A stretch of 64,000 nucleotides of DNA from JBBDWJ01 sp963824095 (GTDB taxonomy: Bacteria; Acidobacteriota; Terriglobia; Bryobacterales; UBA6623), in the NCBI GenBank assembly GCA_963824095.1, contig CAWGNS010000008.1:2914001-2978000 (forward strand), written 5' to 3'. Below are positions 13,031 to 21,047 of the stretch, in pieces. A program made the position numbers and the translations under genes. The notes under the pieces were generated by a model. It was not told where the DNA came from. It made no database searches and worked only from the letters and a program-made list of their open reading frames with translations. The stretch's first letter is position 1; each line of letters starts with the position of its first letter.

Positions 13031-14080
13031 CTAGAATTCGTAGCGGATGGCCTTCTTTTCGGCCTGCCGTTCCAGGGCCAGCTCGATTAACTGGTCGATC
13101 AAATCGCGATATGCGAGCCCGCTGGCTTCCCACATCTTGGGGTACATGCTGATTGAGGTGAAGCCCGGCATGGTGTTGATCTCGTTGAGCAGCACCTTGC
13201 CGGTTTGATCCTCCAGGAACGAATCGACGCGGGCCAGGCCGCAGCATTCGACCGCGCGGAAGGCTCCCACCGCCAGCCGCTGCACCTCGCGGGTCTGTTC
13301 GGCGGTCAGCGGCGCCGGAATCAGCAGCCGCGAATTCTCATCGATGTACTTCGCGTCGTAGTCGTAGAACTCGTTGGCGGGAACGACCTCTCCCGGCAGC
13401 GACGCTTTGGGGTCGTCGTTGCCGAGCACCGAGCACTCGATCTCGCGTCCGACGACGGCGCGCTCGACGACCAGCTTGCGGTCGAACTGCGCGGCGAGGT
13501 CGAGGGCGTTTTGCAATTCCTCGCGGTCGTGGGCTTTGCTGATGCCCACCGAAGAACCCAGGTTGGCGGGCTTGACGAACAGCGGGTAGCCGAAGCGCTG
13601 CTCCAGCTCGGGGATGCGCTCGCGGCGGTCGCGGCGGAGCACCGCGACGTGCTCGACGGTGGGCAGGCCGGCCTCGCGGAACAGGCGCTTCATGACGTCT
13701 TTGTCCATGCCGCAGGCCGAGCCGAGCACTCCCGCGCCGACGTAGGCGACGTCGGCCAGCTCCAAAAAGCCCTGCACCGTGCCGTCTTCGCCGAAAGTGC
13801 CGTGCAGCACCGGAAACACCACGTCGACGCCCGCGGCCGAGCCGGGCTCCTGCGAAACGGTAACGGCGGTATCGGTCGAGGTCGACTGGCGCGAATCGGG
13901 CGGCAGCAGCGCCACCGACTCGGCGGGCGGCAGCCAGCGGCCTTGCTGGGTGATCGCGACGGGGATCACCTCGTACTTGCTCGGGTCGAGCGCCGAGATG
14001 ACCGAGGCGGCCGAGCGGATCGAGACTTCGTGCTCGCCCGAGCGGCCTCCGAACAGGACAGCGATTCGTTTTCGGGGCAT
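13031..14080 (-). CDS. ddl: D-alanine--D-alanine ligase
   Basis: ATP-grasp ligase making the D-Ala-D-Ala dipeptide for peptidoglycan. 349 residues, the long DdlA-like form. Motifs: VLFGGRSGEHEVSIRSA at the N-terminus, FPVLHGTFGEDGTVQG, GSACGMDKDVMKRLF, PLFVKPANLGSSVGISK, the omega-loop EFYDYDAKY (the Tyr typical of D-Ala rather than D-lactate ligases) and LLNEINTMPGFTSISMYPKMW. The gene is monocistronic here, away from the usual mur/dcw cluster. Confidence 0.96.
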   Translation of the reverse strand: MPRKRIAVLFGGRSGEHEVSIRSAASVISALDPSKYEVIPVAITQQGRWLPPAESVALLPPDSRQSTSTDTAVTVSQEPGSAAGVDVVFPVLHGTFGEDGTVQGFLELADVAYVGAGVLGSACGMDKDVMKRLFREAGLPTVEHVAVLRRDRRERIPELEQRFGYPLFVKPANLGSSVGISKAHDREELQNALDLAAQFDRKLVVERAVVGREIECSVLGNDDPKASLPGEVVPANEFYDYDAKYIDENSRLLIPAPLTAEQTREVQRLAVGAFRAVECCGLARVDSFLEDQTGKVLLNEINTMPGFTSISMYPKMWEASGLAYRDLIDQLIELALERQAEKKAIRYEF

Positions 14081-14219
14081 GAAGAGATTGTTGGCTGCGG
14101 TTGGGGACGGCCACCGCGTTTCGCCCTTCCGGCAGCGCTATCCGCTCACGCGAAACACGCCGGTGCGAAACGAGGTGACTGTCCCCATCGGGGTTCCATC
14201 GGGGCTCGCTGCCGGAAGT

Positions 14220-14720
14220 CTAGCCCTCGCCTCCTTCGCCGCCTTCCGGTGTTTTGGTGAACGACTGCAAGGCCAGGTAGCTGGGCCCAAAACGCTTGAT
14301 GTGGTCGACCTGCTTGTCGAACTCGTCGTAGTGGCCCTCTTCGTCGCCGACCAGGCTCTCGAAAATCTGCTTGGTGGCGGCGTCGGCGTTCTTGTTGGCC
14401 GCGATGGCCCATTCGTTGTAGACGCGGGCGCTTTCTTCTTCCATCTCGGCGGCTTTGGCCACCATCTTTTCAGGATCGGTGATCTTTTCGACCTTGCCGG
14501 CGAGCTCCATCTCGACATCGCCGTTCAGAAACAGAATGCGCTCGGCCAGCTTTTCCACGTGGCCCATCTCCTGGACGGCGATTCTCTTGAACAGGCCGGC
14601 CAGTGGCGCGAAGCCCTTGTCGTCGAGGTGGAAATGGAAGTACATGTACTGGTGAACGGCCTGCAGCTCGTCGGCCACGGCCTTGTTGAGCAGTTCGATG
14701 CTCCGGGATTTGTCTGTCAT
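14220..14720 (-). CDS. bfr: bacterioferritin
   Basis: Four-helix-bundle iron-storage or detoxification protein. 166 residues from ATG at 14720 with GGAGAACCCCC before it. Di-iron ligands are visible: ADELQAVHQYMYFH (Glu in helix A), AVQEMGHVEKLAERILFLNG (ExxH, helix B), EEESARVYNEWA (helix C) and GDEEGHYDEFDKQ (ExxH, helix D). The tail is Gly/Glu-rich (PEGGEGGEG). A haem-binding Met position near residue 52 cannot be fixed by eye, so a ferritin-like non-haem form is possible. Confidence 0.88.
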   Translation of the reverse strand: MTDKSRSIELLNKAVADELQAVHQYMYFHFHLDDKGFAPLAGLFKRIAVQEMGHVEKLAERILFLNGDVEMELAGKVEKITDPEKMVAKAAEMEEESARVYNEWAIAANKNADAATKQIFESLVGDEEGHYDEFDKQVDHIKRFGPSYLALQSFTKTPEGGEGGEG

Positions 14721-14857
14721 GGGGGTTCTCCGATTCTGTCCGTTCCTGATGGCCCGGCCCGGTAGCCGCCGGAGGTGGGGCGGGCTTGGGGCCGGGAGCA
14801 GCCGGCGGGTGCTCCGGCGGTTTTTTTGAGCGGACCAGCGAACGTCGACCGCGGGTC

Positions 14858-14890
14858 GACGCGGCCGGCCCGAGGCCCGCGCCACCTCCG
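14858..14890 (+). repeat. family D dispersed repeat
   Basis: GACGCGGCCGGCCCGAGGCC followed by CGCGCCACCTCCG. Matching copies are at 17267-17298, 46261-46291 and, inverted, 17177-17201. It lies between asnS and bfr. Confidence 0.65.
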
Positions 14891-14904
14891 CTTCGGGCTC
14901 AGCG

Positions 14905-16221
14905 CTAGGGCCGCATGCGGTAGATCATGCGCGGGAAGGCAATCGTTTCGCGCACGTGCTCCAGGCCGCAGATCCAGGCCACGGCGCGTTCGATGCCCAT
15001 ACCGAAGCCGCCGTGCGGCACCGACCCATAGCGGCGCAGGTCGAGATACCACTCGAAGGCTTCTTGCGGCAGGTTGTGCTCGTGCAGCTTTTTCAGCAGC
15101 AGCTCGTAATCGTGAATGCGCTGCCCGCCGCCGATCACCTCGCCATAGCCCTCGGGCGCCAGCACATCGACGCCCAGCGCCAACTCGGGCCTCACCGCAT
15201 CCGGTTGCATGTAGAAGGCCTTAATCGCCATCGGGAAGCGGTGGACCAGCACCGGGCGGTCGTAATCCTCGCTGATCAGCGTCTCATCGGCGCCGCCGAA
15301 GTCGCCGCCCCACTCGATCTCGCTACCCTTTTTCTTCAAGACCTCGACGGCCTGGTCGTAGCTGAGGCGCGGAAAGGGTTTTTTCACCGCTTCGAGCTTG
15401 GCCGTATCGCGCTCCAGCACCTTGAGCTCCTCGGCTTTGCGCTCGAGCACGCGGCCGACGATGCAGACCAGGAAATCTTCGGCCAGGTCCATGATCTCGT
15501 CGAGCCCGGCGTAAGCCAGTTCGGGCTCGACCATCCAGAACTCGGTGAGGTGCCGCCGGGTTTTCGACTTTTCGGCGCGAAAGGTAGGTCCGAAGCAATA
15601 GGTCTTGCCGAAGGCCAGCGCCGTGGCCTCGCCGTAAAGCTGCCCCGACTGCGCCAGGTAGGCGCTGCCCTCGTCGAAGTAGGGGACCTCGAACAGGGTC
15701 GTGGTGCCTTCGCAGGCGGCCGGCGTCAGGATCGGTGTGTCGACCAGCGTGAAGCCGTGGTCGTCGAAGTAATCGCGGACGGCGCGGATCAGCTCGTGGC
15801 GGACGCGCATCACGGCGTGCTGCCGGCGGCTGCGCAGCCAGAGGTGCCGGCGGTCCATCAAGAACTCGACGCCGTGCTCCTTGGGCGTAATGGGAAAGGG
15901 ATCCTCGGCCGGAACCTGCTGCAGCACTTCGATGTCGCTGACGTCGATCTCGAAGCCGCCGGGGGCGCGCTCGTCGGCGCGCAGCTTGCCGGTCACGCGC
16001 ACCGAAGACTCGTGCGTCAGGTGGCGGCAGCGTTCGAACACGTCCTCGGGTACGTCCTGCTTGACGACGACGCCCTGCATGAAGCCGGTGCCGTCGCGGA
16101 AGATCGGGAACAGGATCTTGCCCGAGCGGCGCAGGTTATGAAGCCAGCCTTGCAGCACGACGGTCTGGCCGTCGAACTCGCCGGCGCGCTCGATGGTGAC
16201 GGTCGGGGCGGTCTCGGCCAT
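14905..16221 (-). CDS. asnS: asparaginyl-tRNA synthetase
   Basis: Class IIb aminoacyl-tRNA synthetase. 438 residues; ATG at 16221 overlaps the upstream TGA (TGATG), implying translational coupling to the isomerase-like gene. N-terminal OB fold: VVLQGWLHNLRRSGKILFPI and FRDGTGFMQGVV. Class II motifs: motif 2 FGPTFRAEKSKTRRHLTEFWMVEPE; motif 3 HGGFGMGIERAVAWICGLEHVRE. The stretch LAQSGQLYGEATALAFGKTY favours AsnRS over AspRS. Charges tRNA-Asn directly, provided it is discriminating, which is not testable here. Confidence 0.95.
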   Translation of the reverse strand: MAETAPTVTIERAGEFDGQTVVLQGWLHNLRRSGKILFPIFRDGTGFMQGVVVKQDVPEDVFERCRHLTHESSVRVTGKLRADERAPGGFEIDVSDIEVLQQVPAEDPFPITPKEHGVEFLMDRRHLWLRSRRQHAVMRVRHELIRAVRDYFDDHGFTLVDTPILTPAACEGTTTLFEVPYFDEGSAYLAQSGQLYGEATALAFGKTYCFGPTFRAEKSKTRRHLTEFWMVEPELAYAGLDEIMDLAEDFLVCIVGRVLERKAEELKVLERDTAKLEAVKKPFPRLSYDQAVEVLKKKGSEIEWGGDFGGADETLISEDYDRPVLVHRFPMAIKAFYMQPDAVRPELALGVDVLAPEGYGEVIGGGQRIHDYELLLKKLHEHNLPQEAFEWYLDLRRYGSVPHGGFGMGIERAVAWICGLEHVRETIAFPRMIYRMRP

Positions 16222-17051
16222 CAAAGGCTCTCCAAGTGCTCGAAGGAGCGGCGCGCTTCGTCGAGAGGCTTTTCCATGGCGGCGTCCTCGCGCAGCTCGA
16301 GCAACAGCGGCGCCGGCTCGGGCAAGGTACGCAGCAGTTCCATGGTCTTGGCCCAGTCGATGCTGCCGCCTTCGCTCACCCCGGGGAACAAATGGCTGTC
16401 GTTCTCGCCGTCGTTATCGTGGACGTGGGTCGAGCGGATGCGATCTTTCATGCGCTGGAATTCGCCTTCGATACCGGCGCCCATGTGAGCGTGGCCGGTG
16501 TCGAAACAGAAGTTCAGCGGCAGGTGGGTCATTTCCAGAAAACCCTTGAGGCGGTCGGCGCTCGAATAGCCGTTGGGGATGTTTTCGACCAACACCTGCA
16601 CGCCGAGCTGCGAGGCAAAAACGCAAAGCTCGTCGAGGCTGGCGAAAGCCGCGTCGCGGCCGTCGGGGTCAAACTCTTCCTCGCCAACGCCGATGTGCTG
16701 GATGAGGTAGCGAAACGGAATCACGTCGGCGACCTCGACGGCGCGGCGGATTTCGTCGGTGGCGGCGATGCGTTTGGCCTTGGAGCGCTCGGTGATCGAG
16801 ATAACCGACTGCGGGCCGCTGCGGCCCCAGCAATCGTCACTGAACATCGGGGCGTGCATCGAGTGCACTTTCATGTCGGAGTCGCGAAACCAGTGCCCCA
16901 GCTCGTCGATCTGGTTGCGGTTGCGGTAGTCGAGGTGCTGCCGCGCGCAGAAGATTTCAACCTGGCTGACCCCGCTGTGCAGAATGCGGTCGAGCAGCGC
17001 CACCGTCATGCGGTGGTTGGCGAATAGGTGGGTGGAGAGGGCTCGCTGCAT
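16221..17051 (-). CDS. sugar phosphate isomerase/epimerase-like TIM-barrel protein
   Basis: 276 residues of the xylose-isomerase-like (AP endonuclease 2 fold) family. Likely metal ligands: HSMHAP (about 63-68), IQHIG, VLVENIPNG, NFCFDTGHAHMG, STHVHDNDGENDSHLFPGVSEG and LLLELRE at the end. Family members isomerise keto-sugars or inositol derivatives; the substrate cannot be read from the sequence. The stop overlaps the asnS start, so the two are co-expressed. ATG at 17051 follows TTCTTTAAGGGG-type sequence inverted on this strand without an obvious strong Shine-Dalgarno. Confidence 0.82.
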   Translation of the reverse strand: MQRALSTHLFANHRMTVALLDRILHSGVSQVEIFCARQHLDYRNRNQIDELGHWFRDSDMKVHSMHAPMFSDDCWGRSGPQSVISITERSKAKRIAATDEIRRAVEVADVIPFRYLIQHIGVGEEEFDPDGRDAAFASLDELCVFASQLGVQVLVENIPNGYSSADRLKGFLEMTHLPLNFCFDTGHAHMGAGIEGEFQRMKDRIRSTHVHDNDGENDSHLFPGVSEGGSIDWAKTMELLRTLPEPAPLLLELREDAAMEKPLDEARRSFEHLESL

Positions 17052-17415
17052 TCTTTAAGGGGCTGAAAAAAGGGGAGATCGCGGGACAACTAGCGCTCTT
17101 CCAGCATCTCGATTGTACCAATCCGGCTGTAAGACTTATCGGATCGGGCGGTTGGAAACGGCAGGGTGGCGGTAATGTGGCGCGGGCCTCTGGCCGGCAG
17201 CTTTCGCCTGTGGCGGACGTTGTAGGTGTTTCACCGCCTTGGGAGGGAAACGTTGGCGTGCGCGCCGACGCCGCCGGCCGGAGGTCCGCGCCACCTCTGC
17301 CGGCGCGACTGCGGCCGGACTGGGTTCGGAGGCCCAGGTTCTTGAACCGCCGCGATTGGGCACGGGCACGGCTTGGGGTAAAGGGCCGCAGGTCTGGCGC
17401 GGCGCCAGCCCCGCG
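17052..17415. other. 364-bp intergenic region packed with dispersed repeats
   Basis: Contains two family D units in opposite orientation (17177-17201 inverted, 17267-17298 direct) and one family C unit (17383-17424). No gene, promoter or terminator is convincing. It separates two minus-strand genes. Confidence 0.6.
17177..17298. repeat. family D inverted pair
   Basis: 17177-17201 reads GTGGCGCGGGCCTCTGGCCG then GCAGC. 17267-17298 reads GACGCCGCCGGCCGGAGGTC then CGCGCCACCTCT. The first is the reverse complement of the second with a few changes, so the pair could form a hairpin or a foldback element. Confidence 0.65.
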
Positions 17416-17424
17416 CTACGGGGT
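17383..17424 (+). repeat. family C dispersed repeat
   Basis: GGGCCGCAGGTCTGG, a short variable middle, then CCAGCCCCGCGCTACGGGG. The same two blocks occur at 31664-31708 and 44908-44947. CTGG/CCAG pair across the middle. It touches the 3' end of the hydroxylase-like gene. Confidence 0.7.
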
Positions 17425-18279
17425 TTCGGGGGCTTCGAGCGTCAGGCGGGTTCGGTGTGGCAAGCCGGCGGGGGTTTGCCAGGAGGGTCTTTGCCCACTG
17501 AAGGGCATGGCCAGAGTTTTTCCCAGCGTGACGTCTTCGGGCTCGGCGTAGGCCGGCACTCCGATGGTGATCTGCTCGCGGGGTATGTCGAGACGGAGCG
17601 TGCCGTGCAGACGGTCCCAGATCGACAGGCCGCTCGACCAGTTGGAATCGGCCTCGTCCTCGATGTTGGAGTGATGGATCTCGTGCATCCGCGGAGTGAT
17701 CAGCACGCGGCCGAGGAGGCACTCGGTGGCCGGGTCGAGCCGTACGTTCGAGTGGTGAAACACGATCGACAGGAACAGGCCGGTCTGCCAGATGGAAAAG
17801 GCCAACGGCGAGACGCCGATGACGGAGATCTGGGCGGCGCGCCAGGCGACTGAGAGGCCGATTTCGCCGAAATGAAACCGCAGCGCCGTGCTGGCGTCCA
17901 TGTCGAGGTCGACGTGATGCGGCTGATGGAAGCGCCACAGCAGGGAGTTGCGGTGGGTCAGCACGTGCCACCAGTAGAGGGTGTAGTCGAGGGCGAGCAC
18001 GGCCAGCGGGACTTCGAGCCAGGAAGGCAGTTGCAGCCATTGCAGCAAACCCCAGTGATCCGCCACCGCCCAGCGCGACAGGGTCAGGGCGACGGGCAGC
18101 TCGGCGAGTTGCACCACGGCGCCGGCGATGCTGGCGATCGCCAGATTGCGCGTATCCCGCAGCGCTTTCGATTCGACCTGGCGGCGGGCCGGGGTCCGCC
18201 ACTCGCGCCACAGGATCCAGGCGCAGAAACCCACAACAAGGGGCCCGCGGATCCAGCCGGAGAGTTGTTTGGAGGCCAT
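17416..18279 (-). CDS. sterol desaturase/fatty acid hydroxylase superfamily membrane protein
   Basis: 287 residues from ATG at 18279. The frame continues upstream, but that part is repeat-derived. Integral membrane di-iron oxygenase family with the His motifs HVLTH (105-109), HQPHH (118-122), FHHSN and MHEIHH. Hydrophobic segments are near residues 10-25, 45-70, 85-105 and 145-170. Members hydroxylate or desaturate lipids, carotenoids or hopanoid-like compounds; the substrate is unknown. The final 40 residues (GQRPSWQTPAGLPHRTRL) are low in conservation and overlap repeat family C at the DNA level. Confidence 0.85.
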   Translation of the reverse strand: MASKQLSGWIRGPLVVGFCAWILWREWRTPARRQVESKALRDTRNLAIASIAGAVVQLAELPVALTLSRWAVADHWGLLQWLQLPSWLEVPLAVLALDYTLYWWHVLTHRNSLLWRFHQPHHVDLDMDASTALRFHFGEIGLSVAWRAAQISVIGVSPLAFSIWQTGLFLSIVFHHSNVRLDPATECLLGRVLITPRMHEIHHSNIEDEADSNWSSGLSIWDRLHGTLRLDIPREQITIGVPAYAEPEDVTLGKTLAMPFSGQRPSWQTPAGLPHRTRLTLEAPETP

Positions 18280-18508
18280 ATTTGCTGTCGGAGCCGGCGC
18301 GCACGGGGCGTCGTGGCGCCGCCCGCACCCCCAGCTTACGGGTTTCCATCCGCCAGGTGGTGGGCGCGGCTGCCGGGCCTGCATGGAGTCTTGCCCCGGG
18401 CTGTCGTACAGACGGGGCCGCCGCCAAGGATTGGCCTCGCTGGCCTGGATTGGTATAGACGGTGGCCTGGAGTGGTACAAACAGGCTCCGAGGCCGCCTG
18501 GCGGCGGC

Positions 18509-18533
18509 GACAGGCGAGAGCGCCTGTCTCTAC
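18509..18533 (-). repeat. family A dispersed palindromic repeat
   Basis: GACAGGCGAGAGCGCC then TGTCTCTAC, preceded by GCCGCCTGGCGGCGGC, the same left flank as the copy at 10754-10778. It lies in the divergent region upstream of the MoxR gene. Confidence 0.8.
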
Positions 18534-18601
18534 GGCTTTGGCGGGCGCGCGGTGGCCGGGGCGTGGCTTTACCGCAACGTCTTCCGTATCATGAGTGTGT
18601 C

Positions 18602-19567
18602 ATGACCTCGCGGCACACAGCGGCGGTCGGATCGCTGGAAAAACTTCCCGCGCTGGAGGAGGCCCTGGGCTCGGTCATTCGCGGCAAGGCCGAGGCCGTG
18701 CGGCTGGCCCTGGTTTGCCTGCTGGCGCGCGGGCATTTGCTGATCGAGGACGTCCCCGGCGTCGGCAAAACGACGCTGGCGCAGACGCTGGCGCGCTGCC
18801 TCGACTGCCGCTTCCACCGCATCCAGTTCACCAGCGACATGCTGCCGAGCGACGTGCTGGGGGTGACGGTTTACAACTCGACCCAGGAGGAGTTCGATTT
18901 CAAGCGCGGCCCCGTGTTTACCAACATTCTGCTGGCCGACGAGATCAACCGGACGACTCCCAAGACGCAGTCGGCGCTGCTGGAGGCGATGAACGAGCGG
19001 CAGGTGACGATCGAAGGACACTGTTACCCGCTGCCGCGGCCGTTCATGGTGGTGGCGACGCAGAATCCGATCGAGTATCACGGCACTTACCCGCTGCCGG
19101 AATCGCAGATGGACCGCTTTTTGATGCGCATCCGGATGGGCTACCCCGACCCGGCCAGCGAGCGCGAGATTTTGCGGTCCGACGGGCAGAACGACGCCTC
19201 CCAGAACCTCAAGCCGGTGCTGAGCGGGCACGAGGTGGCGGAGCTGCAGCAGTTGGCCGGCGAGATCCGCGTGGACGAGGCGGTGGTCGACTACCTGATG
19301 GCGATTGTCGAAAAGACGCGGGCGCATGAGCACCTGGCGCTGGGCAGCAGCCCGCGCGGCTCGATCGCGCTTTACCGGGCCGCGCAGGCGCTAGCGCTGA
19401 TGGAAGGGCTGAACTATTGCACGCCCGATCACGTCAAGCGGCTGGTGGTGCCGGTGTTCGCCCATCGCGTGGCGCCGGACTCGCGCTACGGCGGAAACGG
19501 CGTGGGGACCGACCGCACGGCGCAAATTCTGGAAGAGATTCTGCGTTCGGTGGAAGTGCCGCTGTAG
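18602..19567 (+). CDS. MoxR-family AAA+ ATPase
   Basis: 321 residues from ATG at 18602; upstream in-frame sequence is repeat. Walker A EDVPGVGKTTLAQTLA, the MoxR-typical FTSDMLPSDVLG, Walker B NILLADEINRTTPKTQSALLEAM, sensor 1 VVATQNPIEYHGTYPLPESQMDRFLM, and the C-terminal lid with SSPRGSIALYRAAQALAL. MoxR ATPases act as chaperones in maturation of metal-dependent or VWA-domain enzymes. The usual neighbours (DUF58 and VWA proteins) are absent downstream, so the client is unknown. Confidence 0.93.
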   Translation: MTSRHTAAVGSLEKLPALEEALGSVIRGKAEAVRLALVCLLARGHLLIEDVPGVGKTTLAQTLARCLDCRFHRIQFTSDMLPSDVLGVTVYNSTQEEFDFKRGPVFTNILLADEINRTTPKTQSALLEAMNERQVTIEGHCYPLPRPFMVVATQNPIEYHGTYPLPESQMDRFLMRIRMGYPDPASEREILRSDGQNDASQNLKPVLSGHEVAELQQLAGEIRVDEAVVDYLMAIVEKTRAHEHLALGSSPRGSIALYRAAQALALMEGLNYCTPDHVKRLVVPVFAHRVAPDSRYGGNGVGTDRTAQILEEILRSVEVPL

Positions 19568-19726
19568 GTAACGGCGGGCGCCGCCGCCTACCGGAATCGG
19601 CCGGTCGGGTACGGTCCCCCGGTCCGTGATTCAACGACATGTCGAAACGCGTGGTTGGGCGACTGTCCCCTGCCACAGCCGTTCCCGGCCCGTTAGGCTT
19701 CCGTCCGCAAACAACTTCGAAGTTCC

Positions 19727-20800
19727 ATGAAAACAGCCATTATCGGTCTGCCCCAAGTTGGAAAGACCTCGCTATTCACCATTCTGACCGGCGCCGCCAG
19801 CGAATCGCGGGTGGGCAGCACCAAGGTCAACGTCGGCGTCACCAAGGTTCCCGACCGGCGCCTGGACGAGTTGGCGAAGATCTTCCAACCGCCCAAGGTC
19901 ACCCACGCCAGCGTCGAATACGTCGACATGCCGGCGCTCTCGAAAGAGACGCTGCGCGACGCCGCCTATGTGGGCAGCCTGCGCGTGGTGGACGCCTTCG
20001 CCCATGTGCTGCGGCTGTTTGAGGACGAGACGGTGATGCACGTCGAGGGCAGCCTCGACCCCGAACGCGACTGGCGCAACCTGGAGCTCGAGCTGGTGCT
20101 GAGCGACTTGCAGGTGGTCGAAAACCGCCTGCCGAAGATCGAAAAAGACATCGGCCGCATGAAGAACCCCGAGCTGGAGCGTGAAAAAGAGCTGCTGCTG
20201 GTGTGCAAGGAGGCGTTGGAGGCCGAGCGCCCGCTGCGCGAGCTGAGCCTCGAAGCCGAAGACGCCAAGCGCATCAAGGGCTTCCAGTTTCTTTCGGCCA
20301 AGCCGATGCTGCTGGTTCTCAACCTGGGCGAGGCGCAGGCTTCGCAGCTCCACGCGCTCGAACAGAAATACCGCGAGCAATGGTTGGAGGGGCGCACGGG
20401 CGTCGAGGTGACGGCCGTGGCCGGCAGCATCGAAGCCGAGCTGGCGCAGCTTCCCCCCGACGACGCCCGCGAATATCTGGATAGCTACGGGCTCAAGGAG
20501 CCGGGGCTCGAGCGGCTGATCCAGGCCACCTATTCGCTGCTGGGGCTGATGTCGTTCCTGACGGCGGGCGAGACCGAGGTGCGCGCCTGGACGGTGCCCA
20601 AGAACTCGCCGGCTCCCAAGGCGGCCGGGGCGATCCACAGCGATTTCGAGAAGAAGTTCATTCGCGCCGAAGTGATTCACTGGCAGAAGCTGGTGGACTA
20701 CGGCGGCTACCCCCAGGCCCGCCAGCACGGCGATCTGCGGCTGGAGGGCAAGGAATACGTCGTTCAGGACGGCGATGTCCTGGTGATCCGGCACGGGTAG
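19727..20800 (+). CDS. ychF: divergent YchF/OLA1-like GTP/ATP-binding protein
   Basis: 357 residues, typical length. G1 GLPQVGKTSLF at residues 7-17, a KVNVGVTKVPDRRLDELAKI region as in YchF, a coiled-coil insert (residues about 125-190, RLPKIEKDIGRMKNPELEREKELLL) and a C-terminal TGS domain (IHSDFEKKFIRAEVIHWQKLVDYGG, then GKEYVVQDGDVLVIRHG). Odd: the G3 region is VEYVDMPALSKETL rather than the usual [18 protein letters not shown], so the mobile Gly-rich loop is lost, and the G4 position reads VLNLGEAQ instead of NVDE. It may be a paralogue with altered nucleotide use. Confidence 0.88.
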   Translation: MKTAIIGLPQVGKTSLFTILTGAASESRVGSTKVNVGVTKVPDRRLDELAKIFQPPKVTHASVEYVDMPALSKETLRDAAYVGSLRVVDAFAHVLRLFEDETVMHVEGSLDPERDWRNLELELVLSDLQVVENRLPKIEKDIGRMKNPELEREKELLLVCKEALEAERPLRELSLEAEDAKRIKGFQFLSAKPMLLVLNLGEAQASQLHALEQKYREQWLEGRTGVEVTAVAGSIEAELAQLPPDDAREYLDSYGLKEPGLERLIQATYSLLGLMSFLTAGETEVRAWTVPKNSPAPKAAGAIHSDFEKKFIRAEVIHWQKLVDYGGYPQARQHGDLRLEGKEYVVQDGDVLVIRHG

Positions 20801-20811
20801 CGGGTTTGTGA

Positions 20812-21036
20812 AGTGGAGCAGGCCTCTGACCGGCTCAAATTCGCAGTGAGACATCTGAGAAGCGACGGTCTCGGCCAACAAGGCTAGGCGTACTGGAGCA
20901 TGATCCCCCCAGCCGCGGGCGGCGGTCTGAGGCGCAGACGGGGTGAAGCCTGCCCTGTTCCTGGCTGTGTGCTTGTCCCCCCTACCCTGCCAGAATGTTG
21001 ATTCTGCTTTGAGCAGGCCGGAGGCCTGCTCCACTG
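20812..21036. repeat. family B inverted pair between ychF and tgt
   Basis: AGTGGAGCAGGCCTCTGACC (20812-20831) faces GAGCAGGCCGGAGGCCTGCT then CCACTG (21011-21036). The reverse complement of the left unit reads GGTCAGAGGCCTGCTCCACT. The pair brackets about 180 bp without a gene and ends 12 bp before the tgt start codon. Confidence 0.65.
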
Positions 21037-21047
21037 AATGCCACTGA

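Noticed and set aside
14796..14827. Plus-strand terminator (GGAGCA...TGCTCC then GGCGG and seven T)
   Set aside because: Stem is only 6 bp, separated from the T-run, and no plus-strand gene ends here.
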